A stretch of 64,000 nt of DNA from Toxoplasma gondii ME49. Its lineage: Eukaryota > Apicomplexa > Conoidasida > Eucoccidiorida > Sarcocystidae. The notes under the pieces are model-generated. The model searched no databases. It saw nothing but the letters and a program-made list of their open reading frames with translations, and had not been told where the DNA came from. Shown here piece after piece: positions 10,897 to 26,269 of the stretch. The stretch's first letter is position 1. Each line of letters opens with the position of its first letter. The position numbers were made by a program, and so were the translations under genes. Location of the stretch: NCBI RefSeq assembly GCF_000006565.2, contig NC_031478.1, positions 6,472,212-6,536,211 on the forward strand, written 5' to 3'.

Positions 10897-11862
10897 CCAT
10901 GGCAGCAAGAGCCTGTCTGTTTTTTCTGTCTGAATCTCTCTCTCTATCTTTCTGTGTATGTCAGTCTGTGTGCGTCTGTCAATCTGTGTATCTCTGTATC
11001 TCTCTGTAGCTACATCTCTCCCTCTACTGATCTGTTCCGTACTCTCAGGATCTGCCGATCTCAGGATGTCTTCTGAAGACTAACGACGTTTCGTCGCGTG
11101 CACTCCCGTCTGCTGCTCCTGTCAGACAGCGTTTTATTTCTGCGTGTGCGAATAGTCTTTGTCTTTCTGTCGAACGAAAAAAGAAGCAACGAGTTGTCCT
11201 TGGGAATCCAGTTCCTTTTAGACTGCGAGAGGATACGCCGTTTGCATTCGCTGCGTTCGAAGCGAAAACCAAGAAAAGTTGACGAACTCACGGCAAGGAA
11301 AGACGCACGCCAGCGGAATATCTCTTCCGTACAGCGAAAACGTAACGCACTTTGGGGCTGCGGCCAAAAGTCAGAAACTTTCTTTCTTGATCACGGTTCT
11401 AGTGCTCCAGTTCGCAGCCGCCCGTAACAGTCTTTGGGTTGACTTTGAAAACAAAAGGAAAACAGGTGAAATCCCTGCTCCCCGGTGTCATTTTTCTTTC
11501 ACGCCCTCGCGTCACCAGAGGGAGCAGCGGCTTCGAACGTCTGTCAGCAAAAGTAAAAGAGCCGGGGGAAAAGCAAGCAAAAGAAGAACCTCAAAAGCGT
11601 CTCTTTGAAAACAAGGAGAAACAATGTTTCAGAAACTGGTCTCAAGGAAGACCGTCTCACGGAGAAACCTCCTCAGGCAAAAGCAATTTCAATGATGAAT
11701 GCACTCCTACAGATTTCTTCAGCAACCATTCAGTGTTGCGTGGGCTTCGTGACGTGCACATCCTCGTCACTCTCGACGCAAGATGAGCGGCGAAGTTCTT
11801 TCATCTAAATTCGCAGCTGCTCTGAGACAACAACTGTTCCTGTACGCAAGGGAGTACATACA

Positions 11863-11908
<46 letters not shown>

Positions 11909-14594
11909 TGTGTGTTTGTGTATCAGGTAGCACCTGAAGCTAGTCTCTCTGTTGTCCACATTACAGAACGGGGTTCGTAGATATGTGTGAACTGTCGTTT
12001 TGCGGGGAGGATGCACTCCGAGTTGGACTCTTGGTTTCGATTGTGCGCGGCTTTCTTGTTTCCAGATCTAAGTGCCATTGAGAGCTTTTCCGGACGACGA
12101 GTTTCGAGGAAAGTAGGGAATTCGCAATCTCTCAATCTCAGTGTAGTCAATGAAGTAGTTCACCGTCCACTGCGGCGGTATTCATTCGTCTTGAAGACAC
12201 CGTTCGCCTCATAACGAACATACGCCAGGAGTTTTAGTCGACTATCCGAGACACAGATAGGGTCCGAAACCATGTAATCATCTCGGTGGTTTGCCTTCCT
12301 CGCACGCCGACCACGGAGATAAGAAGCGTTTTACTGGCTGTTCACTCATGCATGGCACAACCCCGTTTCCCTGGATGCGTTCCCGCGTTTTTTCTGAACT
12401 GCTGGAGAGTCCGAAGAAAGGGGAAGGCGACTCTGTCCAACAAAACAAGGCCTGCCCTCTGCATTTGAAGAACTGAAACGTGGTCGTTAAGCATTTCTTT
12501 GTTCGAGCGTCTCGCGACAGACACTGTCCGGAGTGTTTTCTCCAAAGAGGCATCCCTACCAGAGAGGAGGTGATTTACTGGGTCAGAAACATGTCGCTGG
12601 TGGATTAGCACTCCCATCGAAAGAATCAGGGCAATGCGAGAGCCACCGAACTACTCAGCCACGGATCGACTAGCTTCGGAGGCATGCGATTGAACGTCAC
12701 TCCGTATACGCTTCAGTCGTTTTCTGGTTCTATGGCAATAGACATCCGACTTCCAGAAGTACTATTCCATCCCCTGCACCCCGTGAGGAGAGTTTTCGAC
12801 AGCTCTGTCTCTCGGTGGAGGGTCACCTGCATCAATACGCCGCTGTCGTGGTGGTTTGAGCGACGGCAAAAATGCCACGACCGATTCTTGTTTCGTCTGG
12901 CAATTCGTCTGGCGACACAGAAAAGTACACAGATACGCATATTGCCTTCACTAGACTCTTATACCCTTTTCGGATCCCGTCCTATCACAGCCTGGCTTCC
13001 CTAAAAATCGACTGCGTCCAGGCGTTACGTCGAACGTTGACGTTTTTCCGTGCTTCCTTCATGGCATTTGCCTTTCCTTGTTTCCTGCGCCATGTGTCTC
13101 TCTCTGAAAAGCCTTTCTAAATGCCAACGCGTTTGTCCGCAGCTGCCCCGTCTGCACCAGGCCCTCTCTCTCGTGCACGGTGGACTTCGGCTTCGGCGGG
13201 AAGCTGTCTTTCTTATTTTTCGAGATTAAATACCCCCCAAACCGGCGCCTCTCCACTGTTTCTTGCCCCGAAGTAACGAGGGAAGCGAAAAGCCAGCGGC
13301 GCTGCTGCAGAGAGAGCGACCCAGCGAACCTCTGTCGGGGTCCACAGGCAGGCGCCGGCGTAGCACTGGAGAAGAAATTTCGTCGTTCTTTTCCTTGTCG
13401 TTTCCTCACTTCTGCGTTGTCAAAAGCAGAACTGCGTGAGTGGTTCGGACACGGCTCTGAACGGTTTTTGAGCCAAGCGCTGGCGCTCCTGAAGATACAC
13501 ATTTCTCTCTCGCTGTTTCTATCGCTGGTCAAGTGTGTGTACAGCGGGGGTCACAGCGTGGTGGTTGCTTTCGTTTTTGCGCAGGGGTGAGAGGCGCGTC
13601 TGTTTCGTTTTTTCTCGTCTTTTGGCTGTTCTTCACCACTTTTCTTCCACTGATCAACGCGCTATCTTTTTCCTTGTTGCTCTCGAGCGATATCGACACC
13701 GAGCACTCAGTGCCGCAGGTTAAACCTTCGCGAGCGGACGGCGAAACCCCTCGCTTCCGTTTTTTCCCCGTGTTCGACTTCGCTTGTCGGGACGAAGCGT
13801 TCGCCACTGCTCCTTCGACTCTTCTCGGGACAACACACCCCGTCGCAGCCTCTTGACTTTTCTCCCCGTGAAAGACGGGACGCTTTTTTCCTGAGACTCC
13901 TCCTGGATGCCCTCGTTCTGGCACGCTCTCGGCGGCAGTGTGACGAAACGCCTCTCCTTTCCTCACCAGTCAAAAGCTTTAGACGTCGACATTTGCTCTG
14001 AGACACATACCGCGAAAGAGCAGAGAGAAAACGCCGTGGAGGACTCGAGAGAGGGGTGCGAACTTGTCTGTGGCAGTTCGCTCTGGGCAACCGTCTCGCT
14101 CGCCACAAGTTGTGTCTTTCTCCGCGGGTGGAGATCCCGCGACTGAACTGGCCTTCTAAAACGCTCGTCGCCGTCTGTTAGCGTTCTCTTTGTCTGTCTT
14201 CTCTTTCTTCTCCCCTCACGCAACACGGTCTCTTCGCGAGCGACAACTTGTCTTCCTCTTTTTGCACTCTTTCTCTCCGCCGCGCCTGCGCCCCCCCTCC
14301 GGCACATCTCGTCTCCTACAGTTCCTCTCTCTGCTGAAGTTCCTGCTTCTCCGCACCGCTGCCTGCCCGGTGTGAGACTCTCTCTGAAGGCGAGTGAAAG
14401 GTGCAGCTCGAAGTCTCGCGTTCGCCTCTCTTTGCTCGTCGCCTAGCGTCTCTCCAACTCGCTTCTTCGGCCTGCCCCCTCCTGTCTCTACACCGCAAGA
14501 AGGTGTCTGTCGAGAAGAAGACTGCGAAGTTCGCCTCGTGTTCTCCGTCGCATTCGCGGGATTTCTCCCTCCCTTCTCGTCGAGCATTTGAACC
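10897..14594. other. intergenic region upstream of Rab1
   Basis: This 3.7-kb stretch lies between the dehydrogenase stop and the Rab1 start. A TCTG/TCTC/TATC-rich pyrimidine tract occupies about 10918-11030, probably in the 3' UTR. A long (TA)n tract is at 11866-11905. From about 13600 the plus strand becomes rich in T/C runs typical of 5' UTRs, consistent with a long Rab1 leader. Open frames up to about 150 codons occur on both strands, but none shows a recognisable motif. Confidence 0.5.
11866..11905. repeat. (TA)n microsatellite
   Basis: An uninterrupted run of about 20 TA units, one of the longest simple repeats in the window. It is intergenic. Confidence 0.95.
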
Positions 14595-18264
<3,670 letters not shown>

Positions 18265-19328
18265 TTTCTTTGCTCTTGAGACGCGTCTGCGACGTTCAGA
18301 GCTGACTTGCGTGAATCTCTGCATGAGTCCAGAGAGTGCTGTCTCGGGAGAGGCGAGTGCAGCGCGGGGGGGCGGGGAGGCATCTGCGACCTTCTGTCTT
18401 GGAAACCGAGTCTGCTGGCTTTCTCTCTCTTTTGTGAGGTGCTCGCGCCGAGGAGACACTCTTCTCCGGGCTGCAACTGGCTTTGCGTTATGTGGAGAAG
18501 CATTTCTCACGACACGGCGCACAAATGGCGCTGAATGCGCGAGAAAAACAGTCGAAAACAGCGGTCCAGCAGAGACTCCGCGGCAACGTGGAAGCGGCTG
18601 CCGCGTTTGAATAGTTTCACACTGATTCACAGATCTTCCTACGGAATGAGGTTGCGGCGAGTGCGCAAGACTGGAAGAACCGCGACTGTGGTGAAATCGC
18701 TGCTTCGATGTCCTTTAGATTTTCTCCAGAGAGACTGGTTTGAGACAGTGAAGTCTTTACTCATCATCCGGAGAACAGTCTCTTGACCCCCTCTTTCAGA
18801 TGCAGACCTCTAGCTGTACTACCTGTGTGTATAGACATGTAGCAGTTGCCGTGATTCTGCAGAAAGACGGTAGAAAAAAGGCAAGGTGAATCACAGAAAT
18901 CTGAGTTCACACGCGTTCTCTCCACACTCGAGAAAGACAATCGAAGTCCGAAGTCGTCTGCATGCGACAGAGAACCAGGAAAAGTGGGCAAAAACGTGGA
19001 TACGTCGTTTCCTTCAGGCAGGCTCTGAAAGACACAGCGGCGGAGATACGAGAACGAAACGAGAAATACGCTCATGCTGAATGGTCACGAAACCGCCGTA
19101 GAACTCGGACCTGGCAGACCAGCCTGTTACAGATTTAAACCTGTCGCGGATTTCAAGATTCTGCGACATCAAGGTTGTTCCACAGGGGCAATGGTCTCTC
19201 TCTGAGGCACCCTGCCACTCTCAAGTGTGCGAGGGGAAGAGGAAAAAAAGAACAGAAACTCGGGCACAGTGAAACGCCTAGAGGTCAAGAGGTTCTGTAT
19301 CAGGGTACGACGGCAGAGAAGGCGAACT
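18265..19328. other. convergent spacer, Rab1 and Ap4A hydrolase 3' ends
   Basis: About 1.06 kb between two convergent genes, so it should carry both 3' UTRs. No recognisable motif, RNA gene or repeat is seen. Confidence 0.6.
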
Positions 19329-22103
19329 TTACATTTCTTCACGTTCTCGCAACTCTTTGCTTTTCAATGAAGCTCGAATGAACGCATCTGCTTCTCGCAG
19401 GACACTCGCCATGTCTGCGAAGCCGCCAAGGGCGACAGCCTCTTCCGCATTCACCCACCTGGATAAAATCACAGAGAGTGTAAACCGTCCTGCGGCTGAA
19501 ACGTCCACCGTGCTACGCAAGGAATTGGATGCATGCACAGACACGTATATAGAGACGAATATCTTCTCTTCAGCATACCAACCATGAGAATCATCGTGAA
19601 AAGTAGAGACGACTGAACACCATGCATTGATCAAAAATAATCAGGGCAATGACAATCTGGAGTCTTTCACAACACAACGTTGAATCCTGCGTGTTTGTAC
19701 ATCGAAATGGGGGACAGCAGTTTGCCACATGCATATTTGTGTAGACTCTTTTGCATGCATGTTGATGGTCGCCTCACCGCGCTTCGGTGTGCTCATCAGA
19801 CAGAGTGGCATCCTTGAAAGGGTCTTGGAGACGTGCGAGAAAATAAATTGTCTCCTTCTGCTTCCCTCGAGCGACGTAATGAAGCCTCTGCGGAAAACGG
19901 GAAAAGAAAGTTGTTTCCCATGAGTCGCTTTTTGCGTAGTATTAATTCCACTCCAGACAGCTACCCACATAGGCCTACACATATAAATATATATATATAT
20001 ATGTATATGTATACATATATTTATACGTACAAAGGGACAATGCAAGAAGTACACAATAGGTACACCTCTACAAAAGGATATGACTGATATTTATGTATAG
20101 TTGTATATGTATATATATATATATATATAAACTTTTCTTGGGAGTGTAAGGGATTGGCCGAGACGCATGCGAATACATGAAAATAGATGCATTGGGTATT
20201 GACTGGATGAAAACCTACTCTTCTGGTCATTTACGCTTGTATTGGTGGATAGGATGCAATTTCTCCGCGTTTTGGTCGAACCTGGATCTAGGAACCAAAG
20301 ACCGTGGATGAGTAAACCCGCGCGTAAGAAGTATTATACACTCTGCAAAGAAGCGTGGAGCCCTATCTCAGAGAGTATCGTTACCAATATGCTGGGTGTT
20401 CACCTTCCACGTCGAACGTGAGTATTCCTTCGATACGCGTCACCTGACTTCGAAGAATAGAGAGTACTTGGAATTGCTTCGGAAACTAACGAAAGAATTC
20501 AACATCTGTTTCCACCCTTCGTACACACCCAGCGAAATCTGGGAATCTGTCAAACGAAGCACCTATCGAAGGAAAGCTCGGACGTTTACTTGACGGCCTT
20601 CTTGTTTTTTTCTGGGACACTCTGAAACCTACTCTTTCGAACTGGGAGTCGACGACGAGATCACATTCGGCAAATCCCGTTTCTTCTTCTGTCTCTCGCA
20701 ACGCTGTCTCTAGTGGTTTCTCGGTGCCATCCACATGGCCTGCAACGACCATCAAACCGACGAGGCATGGAAAACCAGCCTAAGAGTTGTGTCTTCTCCT
20801 CTCTGTTTTTCAGTACCTCCTACGCAACGCAAGGCAGAAAGTTCCCTGGTTTTCTCGTCTCTAGATTCAAACATCTAATTTTGTCTCCGCGGGTGTTCCA
20901 GCGAGTTCTGTACATCCACATTTCGTTTTGTATGTTCAATATATTTGCTAGAGAACTTGAGGTATAGTTTTTTTCCTGACCGTCTCGCGTTGCAATGTCC
21001 ACTGCGCCTTTTCGTCTAAACGTAACGGCCTGGAGAGGCTACAGTGAGTGTGTCTGCACGTGCATTCCCGACTTCTTCTGCCCATGAAGAGCAGCCGGCT
21101 AGGACACAGAAGCTTTGCATGCAACGCTGTATCGGAAACGGCGACCGCGAAAAGAGAAAATGTGCCTGAAACGCCACCATAAAGTGCTTGGTGGTTTGGA
21201 ATCCTGACACTCCCGACTGGTTAACTGCAGTCTGCTGGTCTGGGAATCAGGGTGTCCTTGGTGGTGCTCCAACGCTCGTCTACGCCTCTGGCTAGCATCC
21301 CGTTTACCGGCCACTGTACGGAATGCATCAAACATGAGTGAGCAAAAGAGTGGTCTTCTGTTCCTATTTGCAGTCTCATGCACTCGAGGTAAAACCCCGA
21401 AAGCTCCGAGTCGTTAGGCAGGCGAAGGCGTAAACAAGTTCTGAAAGAGTCCAATTTGAATCTCACCTTTCGGCGGAGTCCAGTGGAACGGTTCGTAGGA
21501 CGCTCTCATCATGAGAAACTGAACTTTGTTAGCTTCGTTTGCCTTGGCATTCTCGTCGATCTTGTAAACGAGAAACCCTGCGGCTCGGGCCTCGACGGCT
21601 GGCTTCGGCTCTTCTCTGAAGAAAAAAATCCGATTATCTTCAGAGCCCTACGCAGTGTCAGCCTACTCACCAGGATATTAACAGTATAAAAGCTTTGCAA
21701 AAAATCAGACAAATACTATAATACAATTGTCGGACGTACACATTCTAAAGTATTGTTTAGAGGGGCACGACCGGTCGGGGGGCTGGAGGGGAAGGCCTAT
21801 GTCGAGACACAAGAAGGAGAGTTCTTTGCAGTCAACACAGCATCAAGAGAAAGGAAGCTGTCAGACAAACCAAGCGCTCATGAAGAACTCTATCATTCAT
21901 GTGAAACTTTATCTCACTCGTGTAAAAAACTCTTGACACGAACAGCAAGGAAGATCCAGCATCCCCTCCCTGCTTCTGCTCCCCTACATATAAACGTATT
22001 CCTGGTGTCTTCTTCTTTCATTTCTCTGCTACTTTCCCTTTGCCTTATCCGCGGCTCGTCCCTTTCCTCTTCGTTCTCACGCGGTAAGTGACATTTGGAA
22101 CAT
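19329..22103 (-). CDS. bis(5'-nucleosyl)-tetraphosphatase, asymmetrical (Nudix Ap4A hydrolase)
   Basis: Five exons in transcript order: 22103-22081, 21615-21467, 20739-20633, 19887-19778, 19458-19329; 172 residues with all phases matching. Ap4A hydrolase cleaves diadenosine tetraphosphate to AMP and ATP and clears this stress dinucleotide. The Nudix box is complete: G58-x5-E64-x7-R72-E73-x2-E76-E77-x-G79. The family context is also present: AAGFLVYKI near the N-terminus, EPFHWTPPKGHVDG just before the box, RLHYVARGKQKETIYFL after it, and DEHTEARWVNAEEA before the C-terminal helices, as in human NUDT2. Total length is slightly above the usual 147 because of both ends. Exon 1 is only 23 nt (MFQMSLT plus two bases of Ala8). 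It was chosen because its GTGAGA donor gives the right phase and no other candidate did; the second Met (residue 4) could also start the protein. Confidence 0.9.
20396..20593 (+). other. open frame resembling a polysaccharide-deacetylase fragment
   Basis: This open frame lies antisense inside an intron of the Ap4A hydrolase. It starts with GTG and stays open upstream to about 20310. Residues 10-43 read YSFDTRHLTSKN, REYLELLRKLTKEF and NICFHPSY. From memory, this matches the spacing seen in bacterial polysaccharide-deacetylase-like proteins, where a (S/D)-rich strand, a KN..Y..L...L helix and an (I)G(I)HPSY turn follow each other. There is no clear start, splice signal or neighbouring partner exon. 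It could be chance, a decayed transferred gene, or an exon of an unrecognised plus-strand gene. Confidence 0.25.
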
Positions 22104-24248
22104 GCGTTTGGAGAGGAACCCGGGGGCTTGTATATGTGGAAAATACCACGTTTTTCGCACGAGAGGCGGTGACAGAGGACGACTACAGACGAGGTGGTGG
22201 AGCTCGACGAGAGGGATAAGAAAACACCCGATATGTCGTCTCAACATCGCCTGAACAGGTGTGCACGAATGTGGTCTCCGAATGCGGCCTCGGATCCGTG
22301 GAACCCTGAAACGCAGTCCTGTTCCCTGCCTTCCGACAGAAAGACAAGCCGCTTCTCTAGCACGACGATTTCCCTCAGAGTATCAAGAGCTTTCAAAAAA
22401 ACTCAACGAGAAAATAACAGGGTGAAATGCACGCGTTGAGAAAAGGGAGACGTTTCATGAAGACGCAATGGCGTTGAGGAATGCAACGTTGCAGGTGCTA
22501 GCAGCAGGCGGCAGGAGCGTGTGCCGTGTAGACGGTGTCAAGACGAAGCAGATTTCCGAGGTGTTTCACCGGAAACAAAACGTGGACACTTTTCTGTTCC
22601 CATCTCATCAGTTGCACTTAATCGTGCGTGGAACGTGAAAAATCCACAGAAAATGCCTGAAAAAAGCGACTCCTCAATGCGCTCTTGTCGTTTTGTCTCA
22701 GCTCCATATACAGCCGAAATTAACGCTGAGCCCAGGTTTCTCTCGCGTCTAATCCCGCCTGCAGATCAGACTCTTTCTACCGAATCTTGCATGGGGAAGT
22801 CGAAAATAAATGCCCCTTTTGTGATATCGTGGATCTTCCTTCTCTGCCAGTACCTTTCCGCTCTCGCCCCGCCCCCGCCGTCCCCGCCGCTGCGCGTTTG
22901 TAGCGCTCTGGCTCTTCGCGCGGCTCCACTGAAAGGCGGCTGGGGGGGGGGGCATGAGGAAGACATTTTCTCCTTTTCTCTCGTTTCCGCAGCTCTTCAG
23001 CTTTGAAACGAAATTCCGTCAACACAAACTACAAAAGGCTTACTGTAACCTACGTATACCTGTATCTCTATGATTACATCCCCACGGGTTGTTGTACACG
23101 GACACACGCAATACATACCGGCGTTCACGTGGAAAGCTCGCACACTTCATGCTTAGCTTGAAATGCTGCCAAAGATATCTCTTTTCTTCTGACGACCATT
23201 GCTCCAGAACAGTTTCCGGATCTGCCTCTTTACATCTACACATAAGCGTCCGTAGTTCCGCGTATGGATATGCTCCAAATCTAGCCGTGTTCCTGTGCAC
23301 ACACCTCTCTCGTCACCGACGACACAGATCAGACACAAGAATGCGGAGTATATGATGTTAGCTGGCATATACGCCTCGCCTAAGATGTGCGCTCGAAAAA
23401 TCTTCCTTCATTCATGTGCTTTTTTCCTCGCTCCCGTATCTGTGTCTCTGCGCTCGCCCTGAGCTCAGCTGCCTCCGTGGTTCCGGCAGTCCCGCTCTTC
23501 CTCTCTTGGTTCCTGCAAAAACGTTTTTTTTGACTCTGCAGTAAGATACACACCTCCTGCTTCTTGTATCCGATTGCTGGTTTAGATTTTGAAGGTCGGT
23601 GTTTACCGGATCCGCGTTCGATTGTGTTCTACACACGACCGTCACATTAACTGTATCGAGCGGCAGAAGGCGTCTATTGGAAACCCTGAACAGGTACCTA
23701 CCAGCTGTGCAAATGCGACGGTCTCCATGTTGGTGTCGTCTCCTTTTCTGTGCACATTTAAAGACATCTGCAATCCAGCTTCCGTCGAAACGGGGCTGGA
23801 GTCTGGGGGACAACAAGTTGGCAGGTCTCGAGTGTGCCTTTGGCGTGTCTCTCGAGAGACACGACTGTGGGGTTCGCTACGACACCACTGTTAACGGGCA
23901 ATAGGAATTTTTCTTGTTGGTGCCTGGCCGACATCGTGTTTGTCTCCTCTTTCCCTCGCTCTTTTTCCCGTAATTCCGGAAGTCTTCTTGCACGCACACG
24001 CCGCCTGTGCTTCCACTTTTCTCGTCGTAAAGTTGCGGGGTCTCTCTCAGCGTTTCACCGCCCCTGTTTCGCGCTTTCTTCATAGAGCTGCTTGTGCGGG
24101 AGAAATCTCTCCGGTCGCCGAGTCGCAGGAGTCCCTTTCTTCTCGCGCCGTCGTTTTTTCCGCTCGAGTTTTGTTCTTCTTGCCTGTCGTCTGCTTCTCG
24201 CCTTCCCGCCTTTCCCGTGCGTTTTTGCTGTCTCCCCGCCTCATCACC
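22104..24248. other. divergent promoter region, Ap4A hydrolase and MAM33
   Basis: About 2.1 kb between two head-to-head genes, so it likely holds both promoters and leaders. A short C/G-rich stretch lies at about 22866-22956, including a run of nine Gs near 22945. Open frames here (up to about 161 codons) show no family pattern. Confidence 0.55.
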
Positions 24249-26269
24249 ATGGCGACTTCTGCCTCTGTTTTTCGTCTCTTTTCTTCCAAAACCCCACTGG
24301 GCCTTCCTGGGGTTCTTTCGAGCTCCCGCGAGCGCATGTTCCTCTCTTCTTCCTTCTGCTCTGCGGTGCTGCGCGAGGGGAGACTCGGAGCGGTCCCTTT
24401 CAAAGCCCCCGCGGGTCTCGCGGCGGCAGCCACAAACAGTCGCTTCTTCTCCCCGCTCACGGGCACCCAGAGCTCCGCTTTTGCGGCTGAAAAAAGAGCT
24501 TTCTCTTCCGAAGCCGACAGCTCGGTAGAAGCTGCTTCCAAGGACCTCCTGAAAACGATTCAGAGCGAGATCCAGCACGAACAGTCCACCTACGAACAGG
24601 ACGCCGACCTCAAGAAGTTCCTGCAAACCTCCGGGTGGAGTGTCGCCGAAAGCGACAACAACATGATGGTGACGCTTCAGCGACAAGTTGGCAGTAGGTT
24701 CTGAGAAAAAGGCTCTTCCTCGGGAGTCGAACTTTCAGTTCGAGTTCCACGCCCACAGGAAATCCGCGAGCGCTGCCGCAGCGATCTGGCGAGTCGTAGT
24801 GGACACGGTCAGACTTCCCAGCACAGAAACCGAGACGGCCACTATTTTCTCTTTTTTATTTGGTGTTGAGACACTTGAATGAGGCGTGGTTCGTGGGTTC
24901 GTGCGGCTAAGTTCTCATGGTCCAGAGGTGTAACTAACTGCACGTCGGTGTACCGGGGAAAACGGACTTCAGACGGTCTGCTAAGGTTGATTCAGTAACT
25001 GTGTATGTGGTGTTTAAACTGTGACGACCTCGAGATTTTCTTTGTTTGCATGCGGGGATTCCAAGAAACTCGGAAATTTTCCCGAAAAGTCCTTCGTGTG
25101 CTCGCGATACTCTTGCCAGGTTGCGGTCGCTTCTCTCAGAGAGCAGAGGGAGCAGAACCAGAAAGCCCTGTGTGGGAGTCTTTGGTTTCTTGTTTCTCTT
25201 ACTGGCACAACATTTAGGGGCTGGGAGGTTTGCCTGCCTGGGAAATTTTAGCTTTCTCGACGCACGCAGCCGTTTGATAGTTTATTGAGTGTTTTGTAAA
25301 AAATATTCAAATCCTGGAAAAACAGAAGCCTCCAAAGAGGCGGCTGGTTCTGCGAAGTTTCCGGTGCTTCACGTTCTGGCTGCAAGGAGAGAGACGGAAT
25401 GGGGTTGTGCTTACAGCTGTACTCGCTCCTTCGGAAGTAACACTGTTTTTTTAGTATTTCGCTAATCAAGTGCTCTTCTGTGTATACCTACTTTTCAAGA
25501 AGAGGGCGGTTTAGAATGCAGTCAGATTTTTTTCTTCTCCTCTGATGCATGGATATCTGCTTCCTCGCGGGCAAGCTGGTTGTCATGTGTCCCCACGTTG
25601 GTCTGTCCGCTTCAGCTCCCCGTGCGAGAAGGGACTGTCTATGGTTTCGGCTTATATTCGGAGACTCACCGTTTTTTGTCTGTAGTTTGAGGCCAGCCTC
25701 GAAGAGAAGCAGACAGTCGGCAGCAAACGTGTGGCACCACGTGTCCTGCAGTCTCCAGCGACTCACTGTTCTCTTTCCCAGGGAAAGTGGCCAGCGAATC
25801 CGTACAGAGAGCGACCGACACCAGAACGAGAGAGGATCCGGCGTTTGTTGCTTTTCTTTCAGGCAAGAAGGTGGTGGTTGAGTTCAGCTGTGTGCAGAGC
25901 GCAGAGGCGCCCACCGAGGAGGGCCCGATGCCCGAGATGTCTGACTTCACTGTGACGATTACGAACCCGGACGAGTCGGGAGTGACTTTTTACTGCAGCA
26001 CTACACAAGACGAAGAAGACAAGTTCCGCTACTGCATTGGTCAAGTGCGCTTCTTCAAGAACGCAGAAGAGAAAGAGAGCCTGAATGTGTACCCCGGCCC
26101 ATACTTTGAGGATCTGGACGACTCTTTCCAGCAGGGTCTGGACGAGTGGCTGGCCAAGATGGGCGTCGACCCAGAGCTGTGTGACTTCATCGACCGCTTT
26201 TCTGTCGACAAGGAAAACCGAGAGTACCTCGCGTGGCTGAAGAAACTCGCTCAGTTCGTCGAACACTGA
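24249..26269 (+). CDS. mitochondrial glycoprotein MAM33/p32 (C1QBP) family protein
   Basis: Two exons, 24249-24693 and 25863-26269, joined in phase 1 (A|GC, Ser149) across a 1.17-kb intron with a GTAGGT donor and TTTCTTTCAG acceptor; 283 residues. The start is CACCATGG at 24249; the frame is open further upstream but lacks a better start. Residues 1 to about 90 are a long Ser/Ala/Arg-rich presequence ending in the processing-like KRAFSSEADSS. The mature part carries the family features: a helix rich in acidic residues (LLKTIQSEIQHEQSTYEQD), a beta-strand core (KKVVVEFSC, FTVTITNPD, VTFYCST), and a C-terminal helix region from GPYFEDLDDSFQQGLDEWL to LKKLAQFVEH. Relatives form acidic doughnut-shaped trimers in the matrix and support mitochondrial translation and respiration. 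Head-to-head with the Ap4A hydrolase gene. Confidence 0.93.

Noticed and set aside
21660..21712. Alternative first exon of the Ap4A hydrolase with a GTGAGT donor at 21665
   Set aside because: It would leave an intron of only about 50 bases, has no ATG in frame after the nearest stop, and the wrong phase for the next exon.
23877..24686. 269-codon minus-strand open frame
   Set aside because: Antisense to MAM33 exon 1 and its leader; K/R/E-rich composition is the complement of a T/C-rich leader and presequence.
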